Positions 41,525-50,415 of a DNA stretch of 64,000 bases are shown here, one piece after another. Positions within the stretch are counted from its first letter, which is position 1. Every line of letters starts with the position of its first letter. A model generated the notes under the pieces. The model ran no database searches. It saw only the letters and a list, made by a program, of their open reading frames with translations, and was not told where the DNA came from. Position numbers and translations under genes: made by a program. This DNA comes from Streptomyces sp. NBC_01267 (GTDB lineage Bacteria; Actinomycetota; Actinomycetes; Streptomycetales; Streptomycetaceae): positions 372,001 through 436,000 of the forward strand of contig NZ_CP108455.1 of assembly GCF_036241575.1 (NCBI RefSeq), read 5' to 3'.

Positions 41525-43171
41525 TCAGGAGGCCGGGCGCAGATTCTGCAAGGTCAGCGTGGTGTCCGGACCGGCGGAGGTGTACGGCGTGTACGTGGCG
41601 GTTTCCGGGGTCGGCCAGCCGGTGAAGCGGCTGGAGTTGATGTCGACGAACGAGGCCGAGCCGCCGATCGGGATGAACGGCGCCTGCTGGGCGAGGATTC
41701 TCACCGCCGGGTCGGCCAGTTGCTTGAGCCGGGCGGAGTCGGCAGGGTCGACGGTAGCCATTTTCTTCAACTGGGCATTGTAGTCCGGGTCGTTGAAGCG
41801 GCCGAAGTTATTGACGGCCGGCTTGTCGAGCGGGGTGTAGTAGTCGCCGCTGAAGGCGTTCAGGGCTCCGAAGATGCTGCCGTCACCGGAGGGCGGGGTG
41901 AACGCGGTCTCCATCGAGAAGTCACCGACCGGCTCCTTCTGCGTGAAGGTGGCCTCCGGCATGTTGTCGACCGTGACGTCCAGGCCCAGGACCGTTTTCC
42001 ACTGGTCCTTCAGGGCGGTGCCCATGTCGACCCAGTTCGCGTAGGGCTGGAAGACGTTCAGCGTCAGCGGGTGGCTCTTCCCGTCCTTGCTGAGTTCTCC
42101 GTGCCGTACGGTCCAGCCGCCGGCGGCGAGTTCGGCGCGGGCACCGGCGGCGTCCTGCTTCAGGGTCCGGCCGGCCAGGTCGGCGGGCAGCCAGGCGGCA
42201 CCGACCTTGTTGTTCAGCCCGGCCGGGTTGACCGCGGGTTGCCCCGTCCCCATCACCTTGAGCACCCTGGTCACGTCGACTGCCTTGGTCAGGGCGCGGC
42301 GGACGTGCACATCGGCGGTCGGGCCCTTCGCCGTGTTGAACAGCACGCCCTCGGACCCCAGCAGCGGATAGACCTGGTACTTGTGGTGCTCGGGGTCCGC
42401 AGCCACGTAGTTCTTGTCCGCGCCCTGCCAGGACATGGTGCTCCAGTCCAGCTTGTCCTTCAGGAGCAGGCTGCGTGTGCTGGACTCCTGCGCCGCGACG
42501 ATGGCGACCTTCCTGACGGCCGGGAACGAACCGTTCCAGTAGTCCTTGCGGATCTTCAGGGTGATCTGCTGCGGGCTGAAGGAGTCCAGGGTGACCGGGC
42601 CGCTGCCGACCGGTTCGAGATTCTGATCCGTCTTCAGATTCCTGCCGCTCCAGATGTGCCGGGGGTAGATGTTGCGGTTCTTGAAGGCCCCGAGGTCGCT
42701 GTAGCCGACCTTCGGGTAGTGCACTACCACCGTGGTCCCGTCGGGTGCGTCGACCGAGGTGTAGGGCACGCCCGAGAGGTTCAACTCGCGGTGTTCCAGA
42801 GGCACGTCCAAGCTGTACTTGACGTCCTCGGCAGTGAGTGGTTTGCCGTCCGACCACTTCACTCCGGGGTGCAGGCGGAAGGTGAGGGTCCTGCCGCCGT
42901 CGCTGAACTTCCAGGAATCCGCCAGCCACGGCTGTGGCGAGGGCTTCTGGGGGTTGACCCGTATCAGCGGCTCGTAGAAGAAGGAAACTCCGGCGTTTGG
43001 CTGGGCCGCGAACGGGTTCCACCCGGCCTGGAAGGCCTGCGTCGGGTGGGTGGTGAGGCGCACGGTGCTCGTGGCCCCGGAACCGGATCCGTCCGACTTG
43101 GCAGTGCTGCAGCCGGTCAGCAGACCGGCGGTGGCCAGTACCGCGGCGGCTGCGGCCGTCGAGCGCTTCAT
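41525..43171 (-). CDS. Extracellular solute-binding lipoprotein, family 5 (peptide/oligosaccharide type)
   Basis: ATG 43171 has AAAGGAG upstream and overlaps the stop of the ATPase gene (ATGA). The 548-residue product has a lipoprotein signal (LLTGC with Cys21) and a family-5 binding-protein body: FQAGWNPFAAQPN, TLTFRLHPGVKWSDGKPLTA then EDVKYSL, and GVLFNTAKGPTADVHVRRAL. Family 5 proteins bind oligopeptides, but several bind oligosaccharides such as cello- or galacto-oligomers. The adjoining GH35 gene argues for a beta-galactoside-containing ligand. It would hand the ligand to the two permeases encoded upstream. Confidence 0.88.
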   Translation of the reverse strand: MKRSTAAAAAVLATAGLLTGCSTAKSDGSGSGATSTVRLTTHPTQAFQAGWNPFAAQPNAGVSFFYEPLIRVNPQKPSPQPWLADSWKFSDGGRTLTFRLHPGVKWSDGKPLTAEDVKYSLDVPLEHRELNLSGVPYTSVDAPDGTTVVVHYPKVGYSDLGAFKNRNIYPRHIWSGRNLKTDQNLEPVGSGPVTLDSFSPQQITLKIRKDYWNGSFPAVRKVAIVAAQESSTRSLLLKDKLDWSTMSWQGADKNYVAADPEHHKYQVYPLLGSEGVLFNTAKGPTADVHVRRALTKAVDVTRVLKVMGTGQPAVNPAGLNNKVGAAWLPADLAGRTLKQDAAGARAELAAGGWTVRHGELSKDGKSHPLTLNVFQPYANWVDMGTALKDQWKTVLGLDVTVDNMPEATFTQKEPVGDFSMETAFTPPSGDGSIFGALNAFSGDYYTPLDKPAVNNFGRFNDPDYNAQLKKMATVDPADSARLKQLADPAVRILAQQAPFIPIGGSASFVDINSSRFTGWPTPETATYTPYTSAGPDTTLTLQNLRPAS

Positions 43172-44220
43172 GGAAGCTCCTTTGCGGGTGTTCTGTCGAG
43201 CTCGGCCGTGCGGCCGTGCTGGTGCAGCCAGCAGTGCGCCCACTGGCCGTCGGCGAAGGTGGTGCGGTCGGGGAAGGCGCGCCGGCAGTCGTCCATGACG
43301 AACGGGCAGCGGGGGTGGAAGCGGCAGCCACCGGGCGGCGCGGTCAGGTTGGGCGGCTCCCCCAGGTCCTCGGCGTCGTCCTGGTCGCCCAGGCCGCGTC
43401 CGGTCCGGCCGGGGTCGGGCGAGGAGTCGATCAGCAGGCGGGTGTACGGGTGCTTGGGCGACTGGATCACCGCTTCCTTGGGCCCGCCCTCCACCGTCTG
43501 CCCGGCGTACATCACCTGCACCTCGTCGCACAGATAGCGCGCGCCGGCGATGTCGTGGGTGATGTAGAGCAGTGCCAGGCCCTCCTCGTCGCGCAGCCGG
43601 GCCAGCAGGTTGAGCACGTCGAGGCGGATGGAGACGTCGAGCATGCTGATCGGCTCGTCGCCGAGGAGCACGGTCGGGCGTACCGCCAGTGCTCGGGCGA
43701 TGGCCACACGTTGCAGCTGGCCCCCGGACATCTCGCGCGGACGCTTGTCGATGAACTCCTCGGCGGGGGTGAGGTTGACGCGGTTCAACAGGGCGAGGAC
43801 CTGCTCGTCCGCCTCGGCGCGGGTGCGAGCGTGGCCGTGGAGGCGCAGAACCCGCCCGAGGATGTGCCGCACCGGATGGAGGGTGTTCAACGAGGAGAAG
43901 GGGTCCTGGAAGATCAGCTGCACCTGGCGGAAGTAGTCGCGCCCGGCGGGCGGTGCCGGCTGCCCTGCCAGTCGGATCTCCCCGGAGCTGACCGGGTGGA
44001 ACTGGGCCAGCATCCGGGCCAACGTGGTCTTCCCACTGCCGCTCTCGCCGACCAGGGCCACCACGCGGCCTCGGTGCAGCGCCACCGAGGCGTGCTCGAC
44101 GGCGCGCACGGTGGCCTTGCGGCCCAACTGGTCGCGCACGGTGAAGTGTTTGCTGACGTCCACCGCCGCCAGCAGCGCGGGCTCGTCGAACGTGTCGGAG
44201 GTTCGGGACATCGATGTCAT
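43168..44220 (-). CDS. ABC transporter ATP-binding protein (DppF/OppF type)
   Basis: A 350-residue ATPase from ATG 44220, overlapping its upstream neighbour by ATGA. Walker A GESGSGKTT, Q-loop LIFQDPFSSLNTLHPV, signature MSGGQLQRVAIARAL, Walker B VLLGDEPISMLD and a switch His in YITHDIAG are all present. The C-terminal FHPRCPFVMDDCRRAFP is the Cys-rich oligopeptide-transporter tail (possible Fe-S or zinc site). It pairs with the DppD-type ATPase to drive import. Confidence 0.92.
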   Translation of the reverse strand: MTSMSRTSDTFDEPALLAAVDVSKHFTVRDQLGRKATVRAVEHASVALHRGRVVALVGESGSGKTTLARMLAQFHPVSSGEIRLAGQPAPPAGRDYFRQVQLIFQDPFSSLNTLHPVRHILGRVLRLHGHARTRAEADEQVLALLNRVNLTPAEEFIDKRPREMSGGQLQRVAIARALAVRPTVLLGDEPISMLDVSIRLDVLNLLARLRDEEGLALLYITHDIAGARYLCDEVQVMYAGQTVEGGPKEAVIQSPKHPYTRLLIDSSPDPGRTGRGLGDQDDAEDLGEPPNLTAPPGGCRFHPRCPFVMDDCRRAFPDRTTFADGQWAHCWLHQHGRTAELDRTPAKELP

Positions 44221-45284
44221 CGGGCGCCCTCGGGGTCGGTGGTGTCGTGCAGCAGACACGCCGCCTGCCGCTCGCCGCCGTGCGACGGGACCTGATGCAG
44301 ACGCGGCACGACCTGCGCGCACTCCGGCAGGCGCCGGCCGCAACGGGGGTGGAAGGCACAGCCGGGCGGGAGGTCGCGCAGGTCGGGCGGGCTTCCCGGG
44401 ATGCCGGTGAGGTGTCTGAGCGGTGCGTGCAGGGGCGGGAAGGCGTCGCGCAGCCCGCGGGTGTACGGGTGCAGCGGATCAGCGTAGAGCTGGTCGGGCG
44501 CGCCGACCTCCACGATCCGGCCGGCGTACATGATGGCGATCCGGTCGGCGATCTCCATCAGCAAGGACAGGTCGTGGGTCACGAAGACCACGGCGAAGCC
44601 CAGTCGGCGCTGCAGGCGCAGGATCTGGCCCATGATCTGACGTTGCATCACCACATCGACGGCGGTGGTGGGTTCGTCCATGAGGACGAGCTCGGGTTCG
44701 CAGGCCAGGGCGAGCGCGATGAGGGCTCGCTGGCGCATCCCGCCGGACAGTTCGTGCGGGTAGGAGCGCTTGCGTTCGGGCGCGATGCCCACCATGCGCA
44801 GCAGTCGGCCGGTCCGCTCGGCCACCTCGTCGCGGGTGATGCCGGGCTGGTGCTCGGCCATCACGTCGGCGAACTGTGCCTGAAGCCGCATCACCGGGTT
44901 GAGCGCGGCCATCGCGCTCTGCAGCACGATCGCCAGGTCGGTCCAGCGCAGTGCGCGCATCCGGCGTTCGTCCAGGGTGACCAGGTCGAGCACGTGCCCG
45001 TCGCGGGTGTGATAGCGGATCTCGCCGCCGGTGGTCAGCGCGGGTGGCCGCTGAAGTCTGGCCAACGCGGTGATCAGGCTGCTCTTCCCGGAGCCTGACT
45101 CCCCCGCCAGGCCGAGGATCTCGCCGCGTCGCAGGGTGAAGGACACCTCGTTGCAGGCCGGTACCTCCCCGCGCTCGGTGACGTACTCCACCGTCAGCCG
45201 CGACACGTCGAGGAGCGGCTCGCCGCGCAGCGGAGAGGGAGGTGTGCTCGTCGGCCGGGTGGTGTCGAGGGGGCGGGCAGTCAT
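44217..45284 (-). CDS. ABC transporter ATP-binding protein (DppD/OppD type)
   Basis: A 355-residue ATPase from ATG 45284, overlapping the permease stop (ATGA). Walker A GESGSGKSS, the Q-loop region IVLQSAMAALNPVMRLQAQF, signature LSGGMRQRALIALAL, Walker B LVLMDEPTTAVD and switch FVTHDLSLL are clear. The C-terminal FHPRCGRRLPECAQVVP is the typical Cys-containing tail. It forms a heterodimer with the DppF-type protein and feeds the importer of this operon. Confidence 0.92.
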   Translation of the reverse strand: MTARPLDTTRPTSTPPSPLRGEPLLDVSRLTVEYVTERGEVPACNEVSFTLRRGEILGLAGESGSGKSSLITALARLQRPPALTTGGEIRYHTRDGHVLDLVTLDERRMRALRWTDLAIVLQSAMAALNPVMRLQAQFADVMAEHQPGITRDEVAERTGRLLRMVGIAPERKRSYPHELSGGMRQRALIALALACEPELVLMDEPTTAVDVVMQRQIMGQILRLQRRLGFAVVFVTHDLSLLMEIADRIAIMYAGRIVEVGAPDQLYADPLHPYTRGLRDAFPPLHAPLRHLTGIPGSPPDLRDLPPGCAFHPRCGRRLPECAQVVPRLHQVPSHGGERQAACLLHDTTDPEGAR

Positions 45285-46201
45285 GAGGTCACCTCTACGG
45301 TGTTCGTACGGTCCCGGCGTGCGGCCAGGTGTGCGCGGGCGCGCCGTATCGCGGCTCGTCCGCTGTGTCGCAGCACCGGATTGCCGATCTCGTCGAGGCC
45401 GAAGTTGACCAGTGCGGTGGCCGTCCCGAGCAGCGCGATGAACAGGCCCGGCGGCACGAACCACCACCACATGCCCCGCAGCACGCCGTCCTGCTGCTGA
45501 GCGAAGGCGATCATGGTTCCCCAGGTGACGCTGTCACCGCCGCCGATACCCAGGAAGCGCAGCCCCGCTTCGGCGAACACCCCGGTCACCACGGCCCGCA
45601 GGAACAGCGAGGAGAGGACGCCGCTCAGGTGCGGCATGATCTCCACGAGCACCATCCGCCAGCGGCTCTCGCCGACCATGCGCAGGGCCTGGACGAAGTC
45701 CCGCCCGCGCAGCGAAAGGGTCTGGGCACGTAGATAGCGGGCGCAGACCGGCCACTCGAACAGGCCGATCAGCAGGGCGATGACGACCGAATCCACCCGG
45801 GTCATGTATCCGGCCACGATCAGCATCAGCGGCAAGCTGGGCAGGGTGGCGAAGATGTTGGTGACCGCGGTGAGCAGTTGGTCGGTGCGCCCGCCGAGGA
45901 AGCCGCCGGTCACGCCGATGAGGGCGGCCACCCCGACGGCCAGGACGCCGGAGAGCAGGCCCACCTCGACCGACCCCCGGCACCCGGTGAGCAACTGAGC
46001 CAGTACGTCCTGACCCGAGCTGGTGGTGCCGAGCAGATGGTCCGCGCCGGGCCCCACCCCCAGGGCGTCGTAGTCGATCCGGTGCGGGTCCGTGCCCAGG
46101 ACGGAACTCACCAGCCACGGCCCGACGAGAGCGAGCAGCAGGAAGCCACCGAGGATCACCAGCCCGACGCGGACCTTGCCGTTGGTCAGGAACTGCCTCA
46201 T
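45281..46201 (-). CDS. ABC transporter permease (DppC/OppC type)
   Basis: A 306-residue membrane protein from ATG 46201, with ATGA overlaps on both sides. It has an N-terminal membrane anchor (VGLVILGGFLLLALVGPWLV), the OppC-type soluble segment (HLLGTTSSGQDVLAQLLTGC) and five further hydrophobic segments. The EAA-like cytoplasmic loop VQALRMVGESRWRMVLVEIM contacts the ATPases. It partners with the DppB-type permease. Confidence 0.92.
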   Translation of the reverse strand: MRQFLTNGKVRVGLVILGGFLLLALVGPWLVSSVLGTDPHRIDYDALGVGPGADHLLGTTSSGQDVLAQLLTGCRGSVEVGLLSGVLAVGVAALIGVTGGFLGGRTDQLLTAVTNIFATLPSLPLMLIVAGYMTRVDSVVIALLIGLFEWPVCARYLRAQTLSLRGRDFVQALRMVGESRWRMVLVEIMPHLSGVLSSLFLRAVVTGVFAEAGLRFLGIGGGDSVTWGTMIAFAQQQDGVLRGMWWWFVPPGLFIALLGTATALVNFGLDEIGNPVLRHSGRAAIRRARAHLAARRDRTNTVEVTS

Positions 46202-47277
46202 CGCTCCTCCCGGGTGCGTGGGTCGAGCAGCACGTAGGTCGAGTCGGCAATCAGGTTGGCGGCCAGCACACCCAGCGTGATCAGCAGAAAGATCGTCTGC
46301 ATCAACGGGTAGTCGTGGCTGCTGACGGCCTGGAACAGTACGTAGCCCAGCCCGGGGTAGGTGAAGACGATCTCGGCGAAGACGACGCCGCCGAAGATGC
46401 TGCCGAGGGCCAGGGCGAGGCCGCTGACGTTGGGCAGGAGCGCGTTGCGTGCGGCGTACCGCAGCATCACGCGGCGCGGGCGCAGGCCCTTGGCGTGGGC
46501 GAGCAGCACGTAGTCCTCGCTGACGGTGCCGGCCATGACGTTGCGCATGGCGAACATCCAGCCGTTGATCCCGATGAAGATCAGCGTGAAGGCCGGGAGC
46601 GCGCCGTAGCGCAACACGCTGAGCAGGAACCACAGGTTGTTCAGCTGGAACGGGACATCCGGGTCGTAGCCGCCGGAGATCGGGAACCAGCCGAGGGTGA
46701 AGCCGAATACGTAGACCGCCAGGAGCGCAAGCCAGAACGGCGGCAACGAGTAGAGGAAGGCGGTGATCGGGGTCAGCAGCGAGTCGGCCCGGCCGCCCGG
46801 CTTCCACCCGACGAAGGCGCCCAGCAGGGTGCCGAGCAGCCAGCCGATCACGGTGGTGGTACCGGCGAGGAGCACGGTCCACGGCAGTGCGTCGAGCACG
46901 ATGCCGGAGACCGGGGTCGGGTAGTGGCTCACCGAGAGTCCGAAGTCGAAGTGCGCGAGGTTGTTCCAGTAGTCCAGGTACTGCTGGAGGAGGTTGCGCG
47001 TCGGATCGCCGTAGAACATCCGCACCGCCCGCACCGCCGCCGTGTTCGGCGCAGCGCCGGTGGTCTGCTGGAGGTTCTTCAACAGCGCGACCGCGGGGTC
47101 GCCCGGCATGAAGCGCGGGATCAGGAAGTTCAGTGTGATCGCGGCCCACGCGGTGACCAGGTAGAACCCCAGGCGGCGCAGCAGGAAGGTCCAGCCGGCG
47201 TGCGACCCGGTGCGTGGGCCACGGGACTTGCCCCGCGGTGTCGGCGCCGGCACGGGCGCGGCGCGTGTCGCAGCCAT
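46198..47277 (-). CDS. ABC transporter permease (DppB/OppB type)
   Basis: ATG 47277 is preceded by GAAAGGAG, which decides it over upstream alternatives. The 359-residue protein has an N-terminal basic tail of about 30 residues, then six membrane segments. The first is followed by the OppB hallmark FLIPRFMPGDPAVALL. The EAA loop YVLLAHAKGLRPRRVMLRYA is well conserved. First gene of the operon; the order is DppB, DppC, DppD, DppF, binding protein, GH35. A copy of the shared operator-like motif lies 157 bases upstream. Confidence 0.92.
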   Translation of the reverse strand: MAATRAAPVPAPTPRGKSRGPRTGSHAGWTFLLRRLGFYLVTAWAAITLNFLIPRFMPGDPAVALLKNLQQTTGAAPNTAAVRAVRMFYGDPTRNLLQQYLDYWNNLAHFDFGLSVSHYPTPVSGIVLDALPWTVLLAGTTTVIGWLLGTLLGAFVGWKPGGRADSLLTPITAFLYSLPPFWLALLAVYVFGFTLGWFPISGGYDPDVPFQLNNLWFLLSVLRYGALPAFTLIFIGINGWMFAMRNVMAGTVSEDYVLLAHAKGLRPRRVMLRYAARNALLPNVSGLALALGSIFGGVVFAEIVFTYPGLGYVLFQAVSSHDYPLMQTIFLLITLGVLAANLIADSTYVLLDPRTREER

Positions 47278-47433
47278 CCCCGCTCCTTTCGTCGGTGGTG
47301 CAGTGGTGGAACCGGTCGGTGCCGCGGCCTCGGGGATCAGCGGCCTGCGCCCGGCACGGTGATCCCCGAGGCCACCTCGGCGCGGACGGAACAGGAGCGC
47401 TTGGGCGGTCATGAGCGCAGGAACTGAAGACAG

Positions 47434-47448
47434 ATAGATCTGATGCAT
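47434..47448 (-). promoter_or_regulatory. Candidate operator, copy 3 of ATAGATCYGATNNAT
   Basis: The plus strand reads ATAGATCTGATGCAT, 157 bases upstream of the first permease start. It is embedded in a small palindrome (CAGATAGATCTG, 47431-47442). It is the only likely control site seen for the sugar-import operon. Confidence 0.5.
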
Positions 47449-47451
47449 TTC

Positions 47452-47468
47452 ACTCCGCGAGGCGGAGT
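47452..47468. promoter_or_regulatory. Inverted repeat adjacent to copy 3
   Basis: ACTCCGC-GAG-GCGGAGT forms a perfect 7-bp inverted repeat with a 3-base spacer, four bases beyond the motif copy. It could be a second operator. Confidence 0.4.
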
Positions 47469-47855
47469 ACGTCGACCTGAGGGGCTGATCGTCACAGGTA
47501 CGGAAGGTTCGACAGCGGTCACCGCGGGGCGCCCTTCACGTCAACTCCCTTACAGAGCAACCCGACCGGGACGGGAAGAGTCTGGAGTTATCGAGTCCCG
47601 GCGTCAAGGGTTTGGATGTGATTCACCGAGTCTCGATCGGCCCATGTATAGGAGACATTGAGGGCGTCCGGGCCAGGACGGCAAGCCGGACAACGGGCAT
47701 GGGCGGACAGACGTCCGCGGTCACAGGATCGGGCAGCACGCGCGGCTTCCTGGGCACCACAGCCTTCGGGACCGCCTCGGGTACCGGCGCGCGATCACCT
47801 TCACCGGCAACCCCGCCCGGACGTACTCGCCGGCGTTCTCCGGCTGTTCGCTGGA

Positions 47856-47893
47856 CCCGTGTGCGGGCGGGGGTACCCCCGCCCGCACACGGG
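47856..47893. repeat. 38-bp perfect palindrome
   Basis: The 19-base arm CCCGTGTGCGGGCGGGGGT (47856-47874) is followed without spacer by its exact reverse complement (47875-47893). With no loop and almost only G/C it can form a cruciform or a very stable hairpin. It is 11 bases from a separate terminator hairpin. Confidence 0.8.
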
Positions 47894-47904
47894 TGACCGC
47901 AGGC

Positions 47905-47940
47905 GAAGACCGCTCTCTCCGTAACGAGAGAGCGGTCTTC
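47905..47940 (-). terminator. Strong hairpin terminator of the Tat-exported glycosidase-like gene
   Basis: A 15-bp perfect stem (GAAGACCGCTCTCTC, complement at 47926-47940) with a six-base loop begins 28 bases past the stop of the minus-strand gene at 47969-50356. Together with the neighbouring 38-bp palindrome it insulates the ABC operon from read-through. Confidence 0.85.
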
Positions 47941-47968
47941 CGCCATCGCCGGACAACCGCCAACTCGC

Positions 47969-50356
47969 CTAATTCACCGTGACCTTGATCCGGTGGTTCA
48001 CGGATGCGTCGGGCACTCCGCCTCCGTTGCGGGCCGTGATGGCGAAGGCCCTGGTGCCGGAACGGGTGGGTACTCCGGTGATCCCGCCGGTGTCCTTGTT
48101 GAGGGTCAGCCCGGCCGGCAGGGCGCCGGACGTGATCTCGTAGCGCACCGTCCGGGGCGTGTTCGAGGTGACCTTGAACGTGTACAGCTCACCGACCTTG
48201 GCCCCGGGAGGCGCGGGCGTGGTGAAGCCGGGCCGCGGCGCCTGCACCACCTGCGGGGCGCCGACCGGGTTGTTGTCCGTGTCCATCTCCTGCAGCGACC
48301 AGCGGCTGCCGGCGCTCTCCTCGCCCAGGTGCCAGTACTTGCTCTTGTCCGCCATGAGCTGCTGCTGAGCGGAGGTGAAGGCACCGGCCGCGATCGCGGC
48401 GTTCCAGGTCTTGATGACAGCGAGGACCGCTGTGGTGTTGCCCCCCTGGGACAGGCTGCCCATGCTCGTCTCGAACCAGCCGAAGTTCACTCCGAGGGAC
48501 GCGCCCCGCGCCAGGTTGGTCTCGATGTCGAGCGTCTTCGACCCGCCGTCGATCGGGAGCGAACCACCCATCAGGGGAAGGTAGTTGGCACGGTAGAAGT
48601 TGACGTTCCTGGACACCTGGTCGTAGTTGGAGTCGGACCAGCCGATGCCGCCCCAGCTGACCCGTGACTGGGCCTGCCAGGAGTTGGACGACGGGTTGGA
48701 GGCTTCGGAGATGAAGTTGTCCTGGGACTTCAGCTGACGGTGGAAGCCGTTGAGCATGTGTGCGAAGCCCTGTCCGCTCCAGCCGCTCCAGGCCACCTCT
48801 TCGAGCCCGTCGAACGAGATGTTCCTGATGCCGGTGGTGTTGCATGCCGTGGCGAGGCGGGTGGCGATCTCATCGACGACCGGCAGGTCGCCCCGTGCTC
48901 CGCCGTACTGGTTCTCGGAGATCCGGACGGCGTTGGTCCCCTGCGCGTAGGACGCCGCGACCGAGCCCCACTGGGCGCGCTTGACACCGGTGAACTGCCA
49001 TTCTCCTGAGCCGACTTGGGACACGCTGGAGAAGGTGACGAACTCGTCGCCGAGGCGCAGGCGGGCACCGAGGACGTACCCGCCACCGCCCGAGTCACCG
49101 TCGGCGTACAGGGTCGTGTCGGCGGCGGCGAGAGGGCGCGTCAGCTGCACCGTCCGGCCGGCCGTGAACCGCTTGTCGGCCGGCGCCGGGACGATGTACG
49201 TGTCGTTGGAGGCAATGAAGTTGGACAAGGTGTGCACACCGACCCGCACACCGCTCGCGGCGGCCGTCGTCGCCATCTGGGTCGCGGTGGCGTCCGAGCC
49301 GCCGAAATTGCCGTTGAACTGGTAGTGGCCGGTCGACTTCCAGGGCCCTGCGGCCCCCTCGACGGAGTAGACGTTCTTGATGCCTGCCTGCTGGGCGAAC
49401 GCAACGGCGGCAGCCAGGTTGGTGGTGCTCAGGTCGTGCAGCACGAGGAACGGCTGCCGGGTCGCCTCGGCCACCTTCTGCCACTGCCCGTCGATGGTCG
49501 GGTACGGCAGGTCCGCGTCCTGCGCGACCTGGCTGAGCACGGTGAGCACGAGATCCGGTGCGCTGCCGTAGACCGCGAGCTTCGACCCGACGATCTTCGC
49601 TTCGGATCCGGAGAGCGGGCCGGTCGGGATCTGTCCGTCCCTGATCCTGGTCCTGGTGTAGTCGTAGGTGTAGGCGCGCAGGATGCTGCCCCAGGACGTC
49701 CTGGCGCCGGCGCTCCAGTCGTTCTGGGTCCCGCTCTGCCCGTACGGATTGGCCTCGACGTCCGCGCCGAATCCGAACTCGGCGAACTCCTTGGGCCAGG
49801 CACCGACAGTCTTGTCGTTGAGGGGGTGGATGCCGAGCACGAAACTGCTGTCGCCGACGGCGCCGACGCTCTCGCCCACCGTCTGGTTGACGCGTGACGC
49901 GAGCGGCCCCCACAGCAGCGTCTGCACCTCGACGCCCGACGCGGCGTCGAGACCCACGACCTCCAGCGTCGAGTAGGCCGCGTGCGAGACGGCCTTGACC
50001 TCCACGGTCACCTTGTCGCTGCTGAACACCAGCACCCGCGGATCTCGTCGCGACGCCTGCACCCGGGCAGGGACTTCGTGCGTCCCGTCCGCCAGGACGA
50101 CGGAGACCAAGGGGCCCGTTCTGTCCGCCGCCACGTAGTCGGTGCCGTTGCGCAGGTCCACGAGGCCGGCCACTCGGCCCGTCCGGTCAAGGCCTATCGA
50201 CAGAAAGCCCGCCCTGATACGCAGTGCGCCGGATCCGCCGGATCGACTGGATCCGCTGGACTCCTGTGCCGCGAAGGCCGGTTCGGCCAGCGCCGGGAGG
50301 GCAACCGCCGCCAGCGAACTCGCCCCGCCCGCGATCAGGAAACTCCGCCTGTCCAT
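47969..50356 (-). CDS. Tat-exported glycosidase-like protein of unrecognised family with C-terminal Ig-like domain
   Basis: ATG 50356 follows AGGAGG and starts with a clear twin-arginine leader (MDRRSFLIAGGASSLAAVAL). The 795-residue protein has an N-terminal beta-sandwich (about 40-250) and a probable TIM-barrel core (about 260-680). The core has strand-end acidic residues: NISFDGLEEVAWSG, IWISEA-like NFISEASNPSSN and LDIETNLARGASLGVNFGWF. The C-terminal Ig/He_PIG-like domain (RYEITSGALPAGLTLNKDTG) is typical of secreted enzymes. The layout suggests a glycoside hydrolase, but I cannot name a family and no catalytic pair is proven. Tat export implies folding before secretion. A copy of the shared motif lies far upstream (570 bases). 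Confidence 0.65.
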   Translation of the reverse strand: MDRRSFLIAGGASSLAAVALPALAEPAFAAQESSGSSRSGGSGALRIRAGFLSIGLDRTGRVAGLVDLRNGTDYVAADRTGPLVSVVLADGTHEVPARVQASRRDPRVLVFSSDKVTVEVKAVSHAAYSTLEVVGLDAASGVEVQTLLWGPLASRVNQTVGESVGAVGDSSFVLGIHPLNDKTVGAWPKEFAEFGFGADVEANPYGQSGTQNDWSAGARTSWGSILRAYTYDYTRTRIRDGQIPTGPLSGSEAKIVGSKLAVYGSAPDLVLTVLSQVAQDADLPYPTIDGQWQKVAEATRQPFLVLHDLSTTNLAAAVAFAQQAGIKNVYSVEGAAGPWKSTGHYQFNGNFGGSDATATQMATTAAASGVRVGVHTLSNFIASNDTYIVPAPADKRFTAGRTVQLTRPLAAADTTLYADGDSGGGGYVLGARLRLGDEFVTFSSVSQVGSGEWQFTGVKRAQWGSVAASYAQGTNAVRISENQYGGARGDLPVVDEIATRLATACNTTGIRNISFDGLEEVAWSGWSGQGFAHMLNGFHRQLKSQDNFISEASNPSSNSWQAQSRVSWGGIGWSDSNYDQVSRNVNFYRANYLPLMGGSLPIDGGSKTLDIETNLARGASLGVNFGWFETSMGSLSQGGNTTAVLAVIKTWNAAIAAGAFTSAQQQLMADKSKYWHLGEESAGSRWSLQEMDTDNNPVGAPQVVQAPRPGFTTPAPPGAKVGELYTFKVTSNTPRTVRYEITSGALPAGLTLNKDTGGITGVPTRSGTRAFAITARNGGGVPDASVNHRIKVTVN

Positions 50357-50380
50357 GATTCCTCCTGGTGGTAGTGATCA

Positions 50381-50415
50381 GTGCAGGTGCCAGTGCAGGT
50401 GCAGGTGCAGGTGCT
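50381..50415. repeat. Hexanucleotide repeats (GTGCAG-type) in the leader
   Basis: GTGCAGGTGC followed by a CAGTGCAGGTGCAGGTGCAG run gives about five copies of GTGCAG/GCAGGT. It begins 25 bases upstream of the Tat gene start. Such simple repeats are rare in Streptomyces and could vary in length. Confidence 0.7.

Larger units (their letters stand above)
47278..47855. promoter_or_regulatory. Regulatory region upstream of the ABC/GH35 operon
   Basis: No convincing gene. It holds a copy of the ATAGATCYGATNNAT motif (47434-47448) and, just beyond, a 7-bp perfect inverted repeat. The sequence from about 47600 to 47850 has weak coding character on both strands but no family I recognise. Confidence 0.45.

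Noticed and set aside
47612..47896. Plus-strand frame ending in the 38-bp palindrome
   Set aside because: The frame runs into palindromic DNA, has no ribosome site and low-complexity composition.
50381..50415. Hexanucleotide repeats considered as a CRISPR-like array
   Set aside because: The unit is six bases without spacers, and no cas gene is in the window.
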